Shown here one piece after another: positions 31,943 to 41,984 of a stretch of 64,000 nt of DNA. The DNA is from Rhizomys pruinosus (taxonomy: Eukaryota > Chordata > Mammalia > Rodentia > Spalacidae), in the NCBI GenBank assembly GCA_009823505.1, contig VZQC01005680.1, forward strand, positions 4,522,559 through 4,586,558, in the 5' to 3' direction. The translations under genes were made by a program, and so were the position numbers. How positions within the stretch are numbered: the stretch's first letter is position 1; each line of letters starts with the position of its first letter. The notes below the pieces were generated by a model, which was not told the origin of the DNA, did no database searches, and saw nothing but the letters and a program-made list of their open reading frames with translations.

Positions 31943-32465
31943 CCCTCATCCCATCTCACCAGTTTCCATCCTACCTGCCTGGCTGCCCTGGGCATGCAAT
32001 CTCTGCCTTTCCTCCTTACAGAGTGAATAACAGTCCTGCACCTGTCAAAGACACATGTCACCTCTGAGCACATTCTCTGCAGTGATCCTTCCATCCCTTC
32101 CATTGACGTCCTCTGTTTTCCCATCATACACCAATGCTCTACCAAAGCTCACATCTTTAGGACATGTTCTCACCTGAACCCATGTGTTTTCTCCCTGTTA
32201 TAACCAAACTCCACTGCCATGGATGCATTTTCTGACTCTATTTACACATGTCATGGTCTCTCTTCAACCAAGAACAATCAGGCTTTTCCTTCACTCTGTG
32301 AAGACTTCAAAACTGGGCAGACTTCTTTCTCCCAAACCCAGGGGTCAGTTCTCGTTGGTCACTTGGCTCCAAGGTCCAGCAGCCTGTAACGGAGTCACTA
32401 TCTTCTTGTCCTACACAATGCTCCCCCAAAGCCCTGATCTTTATGATGCCCTCGTTCTTCAGTGA
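31943..32465. other. Repeat-poor sequence
   Basis: C-rich, no recognised family. Short frames have no recognisable product. Confidence 0.45.
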
Positions 32466-32645
32466 TGTGATGGTTAATGTTAGCTGTCAACTTGATTGAA
32501 TTGAGAGGTACCTGGGAGATTAATAAAAAGTTCAGTCCCTGATGGGCTTGTGAGGATGTTTCCAGAGAGGATGAAGCAGACGTGCACCCTGACATGACTA
32601 GCACCTTCCCAAAGGCTGAAGGCTAGTGGATCAAGAGAGGAAAGC
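32466..32645 (+). mobile_element. Type-1-related repeat, variant
   Basis: GATGGTTAATGTTAGCTGTC, AACTTGATTGAATTGAGAGG and TTTCCAGAGAGGATGAAGC form a related left half; the right half is replaced by pyrimidine-rich DNA. Confidence 0.6.
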
Positions 32646-32664
32646 AGTGAGCCTGCTAACAAAG

Positions 32665-32960
32665 AGAATTCTCTTCCTCCCTCTCTCCCCTTCCCTTCCT
32701 TGCCTCTCCCCCAACATTTGCTTTCCTTCTCCTCGCCTCCCTCTCTCCTCTCCCCCTACCCTACCCTGTCTCTCTCCTCCTTTGTCCTCCTTCTCCCTCT
32801 TCTCTCCTCCCCCCTCCCCTTTCTTCTCCCCCTATATTCTCTTCCTGCCCCTCCCCTTGTACCTTGCCCTCCCCCAACTGCATTCACTTCTCCCTTTCCT
32901 CTACTCTCTCTCCCTTTCTTCCCCCTCCCTCTCCTCTTTGGTCCTTCCCTCTCCCCTCAA
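32665..32960 (+). repeat. C/T-rich low-complexity tract
   Basis: About 295 bp of mixed CTCCC/CTTCC. A second, shorter tract lies at 33060-33113. Open frames here are low complexity. Confidence 0.9.
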
Positions 32961-32985
32961 TTTATCCAGCATGGGCTTGTCTGAC

Positions 32986-33066
32986 TCTAGATACATTTAT
33001 GATTCCTGCATTTATTTGATTACAGAAGATGTGATCTCCTGAGAAAATTCAAATTGCCTCTTCCCT
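32986..33066 (+). other. Segment homologous to 36057-36133
   Basis: TACATTTATGATTCCTGCAT, TTGATTACAGAAGATGTGAT and CAAATTGCCTCTTCC align in order with the later segment at about 70% identity. It is either an unnamed old repeat or a local duplication. Confidence 0.7.
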
Positions 33067-33374
33067 CCCTCTCTCCCTTCCCCTTCTCCCCCTTGCCTCT
33101 CCCCATCTCACCTTCCCAGGCAGCTGTGGTAGATAATGGCCTCTAAGGCCAGAGCACATTTTCTCTGGCTCTTCCCTTCAGTTCCAGGGTCTTTCTGCAG
33201 ATTTTTGCTGACCTTGTGTCTCATCTCCTGACTTGATTTTTTGCTCTTCTCCAACGTGCCTTCCTCAGAGATCTTTTCCAACCTGGCAACTCTAACAGAC
33301 TCTGGACACCCCACACCCCCTCTGTCTCTCATGTCTTAATGTCTGTCTCATGTCTGCTGATCTCTTAATACCAT

Positions 33375-34531
33375 ACTGTTTTTTTTTTCTTTTTTAATTT
33401 TTTTGAGAAATTAATATATTTGCATTATTTCCATCCTCTCGGTCTCCCACCACTCCTCACATGCCCCCCCACTCACTCTCAATATTTTGTCTTCTTTGAT
33501 TATTTAATATACATACTTTATATATGTACAAACACACATATATGAATATATACATAATGCACTGAGTCCATTTAGTGGTGTTCCTGTCTACCTGTGTTCT
33601 GGGTTGCCCACTTGGGATGAGACAACCTCTTGGGGAGCTAGTCCCTGGAGAAAATTGGTTCTTCCTTTCTCAGTGTCCACCGATTGCCTGCAGCTCTTTG
33701 TCTTGAGGAGGGACATTCTCCTGTGACATCCCCCTATCCACTTTGGCATATCAACTGGTTTTACCATTACACAGATCTTGTTAGACTGCCACACTGTGAA
33801 GAATTCACTGCTGCAGCTTCCCTAATCATGTCTAGAATGCATTAACTAGCAGCAGTTTTGTTGTCTAGAATGGATTAGCTAGCAGCAATTGTGTCATCTA
33901 GAATGCATTAACTAGCAGCAGTTGTGTCATCTAGAATGGATTAACTAGCAGCAGTTGTGTTGTCTAGCATGGATTAGCTAGCAGCAGTGTGTTTTCTAGA
34001 ATGGATTAACTAGCAACATTTGTGTCATCTAGAATGGATTAGCTAGCAACAGTTGCGTCGTCTAGAATGGATTAGCTAGCAGCAGTTGTGTTGTCTAGAA
34101 TGGATTAGCTAGCAGCAGTTGTATTGTCTAGAATGCATTAACTAGCAGAAGTTGTGTCATCTAGAATGGATTAACTAGCAGCAATTGTGTTGTCCAGAAT
34201 GGATTAACTAGCAGCAGTTGTATTGTCTAGACTGGATTAGCTAGCAGCAGTTGTGTTGTCTAGAATGGATTAGCTAGCAGCAGTTGTGTCATCTAGGATG
34301 GATTAGCTACCAGCAGTTGTATCATCTAGAATGGATTAGCTAGCAGCAGTTGTGTAGTCTAGAATGGATTAACTAGCAGCAGTTGTGTTGTCTAGAATGG
34401 ATTAGCTAGCAGCAGTTGTGTTGTATAGAATGGATTAACTAGCAGCAGGTGCATTGTCTTTCTGGCTCTCACATTCTTTCCAGCCCCCATTTCACTACGT
34501 TCCCCTGAGCGTTAAGTATAGAAGTTGCATT
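33375..34531 (-). mobile_element. L1 3' UTR (Lx-like) containing a minisatellite
   Basis: The reverse-strand L1 end is the T-rich start at 33380 with TCTCCCACCACTCC. It continues through TGCACTGAGTCCATTTAGTG, CACCGATTGCCTGCAGCTC and CACTTTGGCATATCAACTGG, and ends near GTTCCCCTGAGCGTTAAGTA at 34500. The order matches rodent L1 3' UTR as I remember it. The region between 33831 and 34456 has been replaced by tandem copies of a short part of the UTR. Confidence 0.75.
33831..34456 (+). repeat. 33-bp minisatellite, 19 units
   Basis: Nineteen near-complete units of TCTAGAATGGATTAGCTAGC plus AGCAGTTGTGTTG (33 bp). Variants alternate GGATTAGC/GGATTAAC/GCATTAAC and GTTG/GTCA. Most units contain TCTAGA, and many GCTAGC. 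Frequent stop codons rule out coding. The seed seems to be the L1 3' UTR sequence around ATGTCTAGAA. Confidence 0.97.
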
Positions 34532-34546
34532 GAAACATACCATCTT

Positions 34547-34797
34547 GGGGCTGGAGAGATAGCCTAGCAGTTAAGAGCACCAACTGCTCTTGCAGAGGAC
34601 CCAGGTTCGATCCCCAGCACCCACATGGTGGCTGAAAACTGTCTGTAACTCCAATTCCAGGAGAACTCCAGTTCCAGGGGAATCCAAGACCCTCTTCTGA
34701 CCTCTGCAGCATTGCACGACACAGGTGCACAAACCTACATGCAGACAGTACATTCATACACATACAAAAATAAATAAAATTAAAATGCTAAAAAAAA
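34547..34797 (+). mobile_element. B2 SINE with 17-bp duplication and perfect TSD
   Basis: GGGGCTGGAGAGATAGCCTA head, AATTCCAGGAGAACTCCAGT (the duplicated block) and a TACAAAAATAAATAAAATTA tail. The TSD GAAACATACCATCTT lies at 34532-34546 and 34798-34812. Confidence 0.97.
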
Positions 34798-35097
34798 GAA
34801 ACATACCATCTTATACTATGTAGCCAGTCTGGCTTCTTGATTCTTTATTTCCTTATGGTTAACAGTCACAACAGTTCCTGGCTCAGAGCACTTGATCAAA
34901 AAAATGTATAACTGAGTATACATAGTGGCAGTTCTGGGGTCTTTTAGATACGGGCATGTAAATGGTCTTACCTGTTTCTACACTGAGGGACACAAACTTT
35001 AGGTGGGGGATGGAGGGTGTTCCTGTGTTTTTCCTCCTTCTGTATTTCCAAAGTCTGGCATAAGGAAACAGAGTGGGAAATCAGCCAATGTTGGAAC

Positions 35098-35775
35098 AAT
35101 TTTTTCTCATTACTGTGACAAAATACTGACAGAAGCAACTTAAGAGAAAAAATGTTTGTTTGGCTCATGGTTACAGAGAAATTAACAGTATGTCCGGTGG
35201 AGAAGCCAGAGCAAGAGGAAGAGGCTTGTTTATAGCATGGAAGTTGATCAAGAAACAGAGACATGGGTCCAGAAACAAGGGAGGTATAACCTTCAGAGAC
35301 CCACCCCAGCAGGTCTCACCTCCCGTCCTAGTTAACACGGTCTACTTGCCACAGCCTGGAGTCATCTAAGAGGAAAGAATGGACTGAAGACCAGGATGGC
35401 CTGTGGCCATATCTGTGGGGACTGTCTTGATTGTTAATTGATGCAGGAGGGCCCAGCCCACTGTGGGCAGCACCATTCCCTAGGCAGGGGGTCCTGGGCT
35501 GTGTCAGAAAGCTAGCTGAGCATAAGCCTGTGAGGAGCCAGCAAGCAGCGTCCTCCATGGTTTCTGCTTCAGTTCCTGGTTGAGTTCCTGCCCTGACTTC
35601 CCTCAGTGATGGACTGGGACCCATAAGGTGAAGTAAACTCATTCTTCCCTAAGTTGTTTTTGGTCAGCATGCTTTATCTCAGCAACAAATTAAAAAATAA
35701 TTCATATACCTCCCAAAGGTCCTCAAAACAGAGCCACTATTGATGGGAATGAGGCTTCAAAACATCAGATTTAAA
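35098..35775 (-). mobile_element. Type-2 element split by type-1
   Basis: Left part 35098-35324: TTACTGTGACAAAATACTGA, CCAGAAACAAGGGAGG. Right part 35707-35775: CAAAGGTCCTCAAAACAG. It is interrupted by an opposite-strand type-1 element. Confidence 0.75.
35325..35706 (+). mobile_element. Type-1 element nested in type-2
   Basis: GTCCTAGTTAACACGGTCTA, GGAGGGCCCAGCCCACTGTG, CCTCCATGGTTTCTGCTTCA and AAGTTGTTTTTGGTCAGC. Flanks CACCTCCC (35317-35324) and TACCTCCC (35707-35714) form a near-perfect 8-bp target duplication, as expected for hAT transposons. Confidence 0.88.
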
Positions 35776-36650
35776 TCATAATAGTCAATGCCAGTTGTAT
35801 GCATTCATGAATGAATGAAAACCTGAAATTATTTTGTAGCCCATCAGTCATGACTTTCTAATACTTAGAGTTAGTTATGATGATAAAAATGTGGTCAAGG
35901 CCATATCAAAATAAGTATTCTGACCAATAAAAATACCTTTAAAGAGGGAAAATTAGGCAAGATGTTTGAAATAAAGACAGGCTGTGGGACTGGGTTTTTA
36001 AAGATGATTTTAGCCTGATAGCCCCCCACCTCATCCAGCACCACTTGTCCAGCCTTAGGTACATTTACACATCCTGCCTTAATCTGATTAGCCACAGATG
36101 CTATTATCTGAGGAAATCTAAATTGCCTCTTCCTTTGCTAATGAACTACAGTACCAAGTACAGAGGGAGTTTGAGAGTGAGATTTATTAATGAATGTCTA
36201 ATTAAAGAGACAGTTACAGAGTTCGGAGTTCTGGGGCGGGGGAGAGTGTGGGAGGAGAGTGCTTCGATTTCTTATAAAGATTGATATCTTTTTTATGACA
36301 AAATGAAAATGTTTTACATTTAGTTAAGGTATTTTAAATTCAAAATTTAGAAGCTGAATGAAGAGTTAAGTTTAAAGAGATGGCAGTAGAATGTGATGCT
36401 TTCTTCTGGGTGGGGGGTGGGACTGTGTGTCTTTCTATCACATCTCCCCAGCCTCCTCCACACCAGCCCAGCTGTTATTTTTTTTTTTTTACCTACTGTT
36501 GTTCTGATCACATAGCCCGAAACACTTGATTTACTCCATATTAACACAGAAGCCGACATCTGAAACGCTGATCCATGCTTTCTCTCCAATGGACACTAGA
36601 GACATGTTTCAGTTATTGTTGCTGCTGGCTCTGATTTACTTTGTTTTGTT
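35776..36650. other. Repeat-poor sequence (~870 bp)
   Basis: Contains 36057-36133, homologous to 32986-33066, in otherwise unique AT-rich DNA with several TAAT cores. No exon supported. Confidence 0.5.
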
Positions 36651-36862
36651 TTTGAAATAAGATCTCATGTAGCCCTGAGTGACCTTAAACTCACTGTGTA
36701 GTCAAGGATGACCTTGAACTCTTGATCTTCCTGCCTCTACCTCCCCAGTACTGAGATTACAGTTGTATACCATCAGGCCCAGTTAATGTGGTGCTGGACA
36801 TGGAACCGAGGGCTTTCTGCTAAGCAAACACTTATCAAATGAGCTACATTCCCTGCCCCATA
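36650..36862 (-). mobile_element. B4-type SINE (B1 plus ID halves)
   Basis: The B1-like half (GAAATAAGATCTCATGTAGC, CTACCTCCCCAGTACTGAG) is followed by an ID-like half (GGACATGGAACCGAGGGCTT, ATGAGCTACATTCCCTGCCC), the reverse of the B4 layout. Confidence 0.8.
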
Positions 36863-37060
36863 GGCATAGGTTAATTCTCTATCCATTCTCTAGACACAGT
36901 ACCTACTCTTGGAGCACACGATTAAAAATAGATAGATTGGTGGATACTTGCTGTGGATAGGACTTCAGATGTCCCTTAAGGAGGCAGGTGTGCAAAGCTT
37001 TGGTCCCCAGGGTGATGCTCTTGGGAGGTGGTAAGCCAAGCCATAAGAGTTTGGGGTGGT

Positions 37061-37362
37061 ATTCTAGTTTGCTCTCTATTGCTGTGATAAAAACTCTGAC
37101 CGAAAGCAACTTGGCACAGAGAGGGTTCATTTAGCTTGCAGGCTACGTTCCCTCATCAAAGGAATCCAAGCCAGGAACTCAAGCAAGGACTGAAGCAGAG
37201 TCCATGGAGGAATGTTGCTTACTGGCTTGCTTCCCTTGACTTGCTCAACTACTTTTCTTATACAGCCCAGGCCCACCTGCCCAGGGAAGGCACTGCCCAC
37301 AGTGGGGTGGTTCCTCCCACATCCATTCCCAATTAAGAATATGTCCACAGACTACCACTCCA
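37061..37362 (-). mobile_element. Type-1 element
   Basis: ATTCTAGTTTGCTCTCTATT, GACCGAAAGCAACTTGGCAC, AGTCCATGGAGGAATGTTGC and ACTGCCCACAGTGGGGTGG. Confidence 0.9.
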
Positions 37363-37459
37363 ATGCAGTCCCCAGTGTGTGAACACAAAGTGCCCTGGAG
37401 TAGCAAGTTGTATCTCAGGAAGTCACCCTAGACTTTCTTTAGTCAATGTAAATGTTTGT

Positions 37460-37677
37460 GTCTTAGATACTTTTCCTGATGGTGTGATAAAACAGGTTGA
37501 GAAAAGTCACGTAGGGAAGGAAGGGCTTATTCAGGCTCGGGGCTCACAATGTGAGGGTGCAGTCTGTCTGCCATGTCCACCATGTCCATCATGGTGGAAG
37601 GGCAGGCAGCAGGAGGGGGAGGCAGCTGCTCACCTCATATCCACAGTCAGGAAGCAGAGAGATGAATGCTGGAGCTC

Positions 37678-37735
<58 letters not shown>

Positions 37736-37885
37736 CAGGACCCCAGCTCATAAAACGATGCTGCCTACAATTTAGGTACATTTTTCTCACATCAAGTAAT
37801 CTGATCTAGAAACACTTTCACAGACATGCCTAGAGGCTTGTCTCCTAGGTGATTCATTTATTGTGTCAAGTTGTCAGTCACTATC
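37460..37885 (-). mobile_element. Type-1-like variant with (CT)n
   Basis: TGGTGTGATAAAACAGGTTG, CACCATGTCCATCATGGTGG, CACAGTCAGGAAGCAGAGAG and GTGTCAAGTTGTCAGTCACT. A ~53-bp CT run at 37679-37732 lies inside. It is the same variant as 12765-12968. Confidence 0.75.
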
Positions 37886-37971
37886 TAATATCATACCTTG
37901 TTAATCATGTCATGAGTAAAAAGCCTGGCTTGCAAATACAAGCACATCTCATTACCATGAAATGCCTATTC

Positions 37972-38188
37972 GGGCTGGAGAGATGGCTCAGTGTTTGAGA
38001 GTACTGGTCACTTCTGCAGAGAACCCAGGTTTGGTTCCCAGCACCCACATGGTGGCTAACAACCATTTCCTCCAGTTCCAGGGGGATCCAGCACCCTCTT
38101 CTGACCTCCATGGGCATTGCATGCATGTGGTACACTTACATACATGCAAGCAAAACACTCAAACACATAAAATAAAAACAACTAATTT
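37972..38188 (+). mobile_element. B2 SINE
   Basis: TCGGGCTGGAGAGATGGCTC, TTGGTTCCCAGCACCCACAT and ACTCAAACACATAAAATAAA. Flanking AAATGCCTATT and AAATGTCTATT suggest a TSD. Confidence 0.95.
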
Positions 38189-38297
38189 TAAAATGTCTAT
38201 TAAGGAAGGATTTTTGTCACTGATTAGCAAGCAGGAAGATGGCAGCAGTCATCTAAGAGAAGGAAGTAGAGGGCATGGATGTCTTCCTCGCAGCTTC

Positions 38298-38870
38298 GAT
38301 AACATATTCTGACTAGAGCAACTTAAGGGAGAAAGGGCTTATTTGGCCCACAGCTTCGGGCCCATCACCATGGGGAACTCACAGCATCAGAACGTCAAGC
38401 AGCTGCACATCGTATCTGCAGTTAAGATCAGAAGGCAATGACTTACTCATGCATGCTTGTGCGCGGCACACCTTCTCAGTTCTTTTTTTTAAATTTTATT
38501 ATTCTTATATGGGTATGAATGTACTGTCTGGATGTAGGTCTGTGCACCTGTGTCGTGCAATGCTGCGGAGGTCAGAAGAGGGCTTTGAATTCCCCTGGAA
38601 CTGGAATTAAAGACTGTTCTTAGCCACCATGTAGGTGCTGGGGATCAAACCCCGGTCCTCTGCAAGAGCAGTCATTGCTCTTAACCACTGGGCCATCTCT
38701 CCAGCCCCACGTTCTCAGTTCTTATATCACCCAGGATCCCTGCCTACGGTGTGACCCATAGTGGGTTATCTTCTCATTAATCAAGAACTCCCCTGCACAG
38801 ACATGCCCACAGGTCACCCTCATCCATGTGGTTCTAGATTGTGCCAAGTTCACAGTTAAAATGTTACTGA
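38298..38870 (-). mobile_element. Type-1 element split by B2
   Basis: GATAACATATTCTGACTAGA, AGCAGCTGCACATCGTATCT on the left; ATCACCCAGGATCCCTGCCT, ATGCCCACAGGTCACCCTCA on the right of the B2. Confidence 0.82.
38485..38711 (-). mobile_element. B2 SINE with perfect TSD
   Basis: GTATGAATGTACTGTCTGGA, GTCGTGCAATGCTGCGGAGG, GGCCATCTCTCCAGCCC. TSD TTCTCAGTTCTT at 38473-38484 and 38712-38723. It lacks the 17-bp duplication. Confidence 0.97.
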
Positions 38871-40035
38871 TTGAGCCCTTTCTCCAAGCCCCAACTTCCA
38901 CCCTCTTGACCCTGGTGTCTTATACACTCAGCTTAGCTCTCTGCACCATAATCAGCATATCCTCTAAAGAAGGGAAGAAAAAGAACCCAACACGAACAAT
39001 ACATTCTACTCACATCCCGTGCTTTGTTCCCATGTGAAAACAAGACCCATTTCACATTTCTCTGAAGTCTGTAGTTAGAAGCATTCTGCACTTCCTCCTG
39101 CCTTGGGAGCCGGCTTCCACAAGCTACAATCATGTTTCATAGATTAATATTGAGTTCCCAACCACTTTGTGGATTGCTTTCTTTTCCTGGCCTTTTATCA
39201 GCTGGGGAATTCTGCCTTATTTGATACTATAAAACACAGAGACTCTGTGTTCCCACTTGCCAACTAAAGGGACTCTTGCAAATGGGTATATTTTCCCAGA
39301 CTACACAATAGGCTTAATTGCATGGGTTTGTAGTCTAAGCGGAGGTCGTTTGATGACTAGCTGTTTTGTATCATGCAAGTGCACATTAATTATTTAAAAG
39401 ATGGACTTATAATTATTGGAAGCCTTAAGTAATTACCTATAATTTTGGCAAGGGTTAGAAAAACTGATAGTCTAGCAAATTCAGGTTTCAGTCATTAGTG
39501 AGATCATAATTACATTTAAATTGCAAAATGAAAATTATGCAATTTATCTCCCCAATAATGCATAAACATTATAGTGATTGTGGGTTTTAATGGACGATAA
39601 AAACCGGTGTAGCAATGGGCAGTCAGGGGCAATTTTAATCCCTGGCTATTATTTTATATTTTAACCACTTTTTTCCATTGTGTGACCCTGTCCACTCCAC
39701 TTCAGGTCGTCCCTGGGACTGCTGTGCTGTCCTCAAATGAAAACAATGAGCTCTGTGAGGGCGAGAAAGGAACCAAGACAGAAGGGATGGCTCGTGACAT
39801 ATATAGGAGGTCACAGAAGATTTGCAGGAGAGGAAAAGGACGGAACAGGAGTGTTTCAAAGCACTCCTGTACTTCAGTTTTCATCTGAATGGGACTGTCA
39901 CGCCTATCTTAAAGAGGAGGACACTGAGGCTCACGGAGGAAGTGAGAGTCTACCAAGTGACAGTTTGGAGTTCCTGTCCCTTTGTATTCATTCGGAGATA
40001 AGACCCATTCAGTAAGAAATTATATGGGGGAGGTG
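38871..40035. other. Repeat-poor block with homeodomain-type AT cores
   Basis: The longest clean stretch in the middle of the window. 39300-39560 contains CTTAATTGCATG, ACATTAATTATTT, TATAATTATTGG, AAGTAATTACC and CATAATTACA, plus TTGCAAAT and ATTATGCAATT octamer-like sites. It looks like a candidate conserved non-coding element; conservation is untested. Confidence 0.45.
39880..39985 (-). mobile_element. MIR-like fragment
   Basis: GAGGAGGACACTGAGGCTCA followed by AGAGTCTACCAAGTGACAG resembles the reverse MIR core; diverged as expected of an ancient SINE. Confidence 0.5.
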
Positions 40036-40038
40036 AGG

Positions 40039-40400
40039 GGAGCTGGAGAGACAGCTCAGTGGTTAGAGTACTGGCTGCTTGGCAGTCTGACTTGTCCTCC
40101 TACCTTGTCTGGGGCAGGGTCTCATTGCTACTGTGAGCAGCAGGCTGCCCTGACTGCCAGGCTGCTGGCCCTCAAGCTTCCAGGGATTCTCCTGTGCTCC
40201 CCCTCTCATCTCCTTGGACGAACACTGGGATTTCAGAGCTGTTCTGCCCTGCTTGGTTTACTTAGGTTCTGGGAATCCAAACTCCCGTCCTTAGGATCCC
40301 AAACAAGTCCTTCGCCCCTAAGCCAGCTCTTAATCCATCCTTTAGGACCCACCCTCTGTTTTGGCTTTGCTCTTCCAGATTCAGTGGTTATAGAAACAGG
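40039..40400 (+). mobile_element. B2 head plus unclassified SINE-like DNA
   Basis: AGCTGGAGAGACAGCTCAGT starts like a B2 but switches at about 40080 to GGGGCAGGGTCTCATTGCTA and then C-rich DNA not typical of B2. Probably a truncated B2 joined to another repeat. Confidence 0.45.
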
Positions 40401-40403
40401 TAA

Positions 40404-40947
40404 CAGAGGCCCGGGAGATGACTCAGCATAGAAGACTGTTTGCTATGCAAGCACGAGGACCTGAGTGAGCCACCTGCACCATGAGAACAAGTTGGTGTGG
40501 TCATATCTGTCCGTGATGCCAGTGCTGTGGGAAGACACAAGAATCACTGAGGTTGCTGGCTGTCAGCTTAGCTCCAGGTTTATTTATTTATTTGTTTGTT
40601 TGTTTGTTTTTATTTATTTTTATTCATAGGACTGTTTCGGTTAAATGCATATAAATGCAGCACGTGCATGCAATGCCTTCAGAAACCAGAAATGAGTGTC
40701 AGTTCCCCTGGAACTGGAGTTTCATATGGTTGTTAGTTGCCATGTGGGTGCTCGGAATTGAACCCAGGTCTTCTGCAAGAGCTGCTAGTGCTCTTAATTG
40801 ATTAAGCATCTTTCCTGCCCCAAGATCTTGTTTGAGGGGAATAAGTCAGAGATTGACACAACAGGACATAAGACAGCACCTGGATTTTGCATACATGGGG
40901 TACACGTGCCAGACTACACGTGTATATGCAACACAGACACAGACACA

Positions 40948-40984
<37 letters not shown>

Positions 40985-40990
40985 AAAATA
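40404..40990 (+). mobile_element. B3 SINE split by B2, with CA tail
   Basis: Head GCCCGGGAGATGACTCAGCA and TGCTATGCAAGCACGAGGAC, interrupted at 40578, resuming near 40823 with TCTTGTTTGAGGGGAATAAG and ending in (CA)n at 40932-40982. Confidence 0.8.
40579..40822 (-). mobile_element. B2 SINE nested in B3
   Basis: TTTATTTATTTGTTTG tail side, CCCCTGGAACTGGAGTTTCA, GTGGGTGCTCGGAATTGAAC, and a decayed head at CATCTTTCCTGCCCC. Confidence 0.9.
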
Positions 40991-41063
40991 AGATCGAGAG
41001 AACAGTGTCGCTCTGCTCAAGGATTTTGTACTCCTGCAAAGGAGAACAGAAAATAAAACATGA

Positions 41064-41300
41064 GGGGCTGGAAAGATGGCTCAGTGGTTAGGAGTGCCAA
41101 CTGCTCTTGCAGAGGACCCGGGTTTGATCCCCAGCACCCACATGGCGGCTAAGAACCATCTTTAACTCCAGTTCCAGGAGAATCCGATGCCCTCTTCTGA
41201 CCTCTGCAGCATTGCACAACACGGGTGCACAAACCTACATGCAGACAGTACACTCATACACATAAAAATTTTTTTTAATTAAAAAAAAAAGAAAAGAAAA
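41064..41300 (+). mobile_element. B2 SINE
   Basis: GGGGCTGGAAAGATGGCTCA, GGTTTGATCCCCAGCACCCA, CACATAAAAATTTTTTTTAA and a poly(A) tail near 41281. Confidence 0.95.
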
Positions 41301-41503
41301 CTTGAAATAACAAGACAAATGTGCCTATCAGCAAACCACACTGCAGTTGGAAGTGTTTGCTGAGTTAAGCGACAACTTTTTCTTGGTTGCTGTGGCATCG
41401 CAGAATTCCAGGCACCAGCCTGCCTTGCCAAATCAGGCTCGGCTTCACCTAGATACAAAAGGATCAATATTTTGTCTTGTCGTTATCTAATCGTGGAGGG
41501 ATG

Positions 41504-41655
41504 GCAACAAGACGCCGCGTGGGGCAGGTGGGTAGGAGTGAGCAACAAGATGCCGTGTGGGGCAGGTGGGTAGGAGTGAACAACAAGATGCCATGTGGGG
41601 CATGTGGGTAGGAGTGAGCAACAAGATGCCGTGTGGGGCAGGTGGGTAGCAGGAA
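41504..41655 (+). repeat. 38-bp minisatellite, four units
   Basis: Units starting GCAACAAGATGCCGTGTGGG at 41504, 41542, 41580 and 41618, 90-97% alike. Frames through it are repetitive on the reverse strand (HGILLLTPTH) and not a gene. Confidence 0.95.
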
Positions 41656-41814
41656 GAACAAACTCTAGCACATGCAATGGTTGAGAAAACATAAGCATTA
41701 AGATGGGAAGCAAAGGACTCTGGGAAAATCCTGAAGAGAAGGAGCAAAGTGAGTGTGTTAGAGGGACAGAAGAGGGTGAAATTAGGAATCCTTAAAAGAG
41801 GCTTTGATTTTGAA

Positions 41815-41980
41815 GAATATGTTGTTTGTTTATGTGTAACCCTGTGTGTAAGGCCAGAAGAGAGTGTTGCATCTCCTAGAGCTCGATTAAACACAGTTGT
41901 GTGTCACCCACTGTGGGTACTTGGAACTCAATCTGGGTCTTCTGCAAGAGCAGCCTAACCACTGAACCATCTCTCCAACC
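41815..41980 (-). mobile_element. B2 SINE, old
   Basis: GGCCAGAAGAGAGTGTTGCA, GTGGGTACTTGGAACTCAAT and CCATCTCTCCAACCC. Confidence 0.85.
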
Positions 41981-41984
41981 CAGA

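Noticed and set aside
33831..34456. Regularly spaced 33-bp repeats suggesting CRISPR or a protein repeat
   Set aside because: No unique spacers, and stop codons (TAG within GGATTAGC) in the units.
39982..40431. 149-residue forward open frame
   Set aside because: Starts in unique DNA and runs through a B2 head and SINE-like sequence; no domain or splice context.
41504..41655. Regular 38-bp direct repeats suggesting a CRISPR array
   Set aside because: Units are contiguous with no spacers, and the DNA is mammalian; an ordinary minisatellite.
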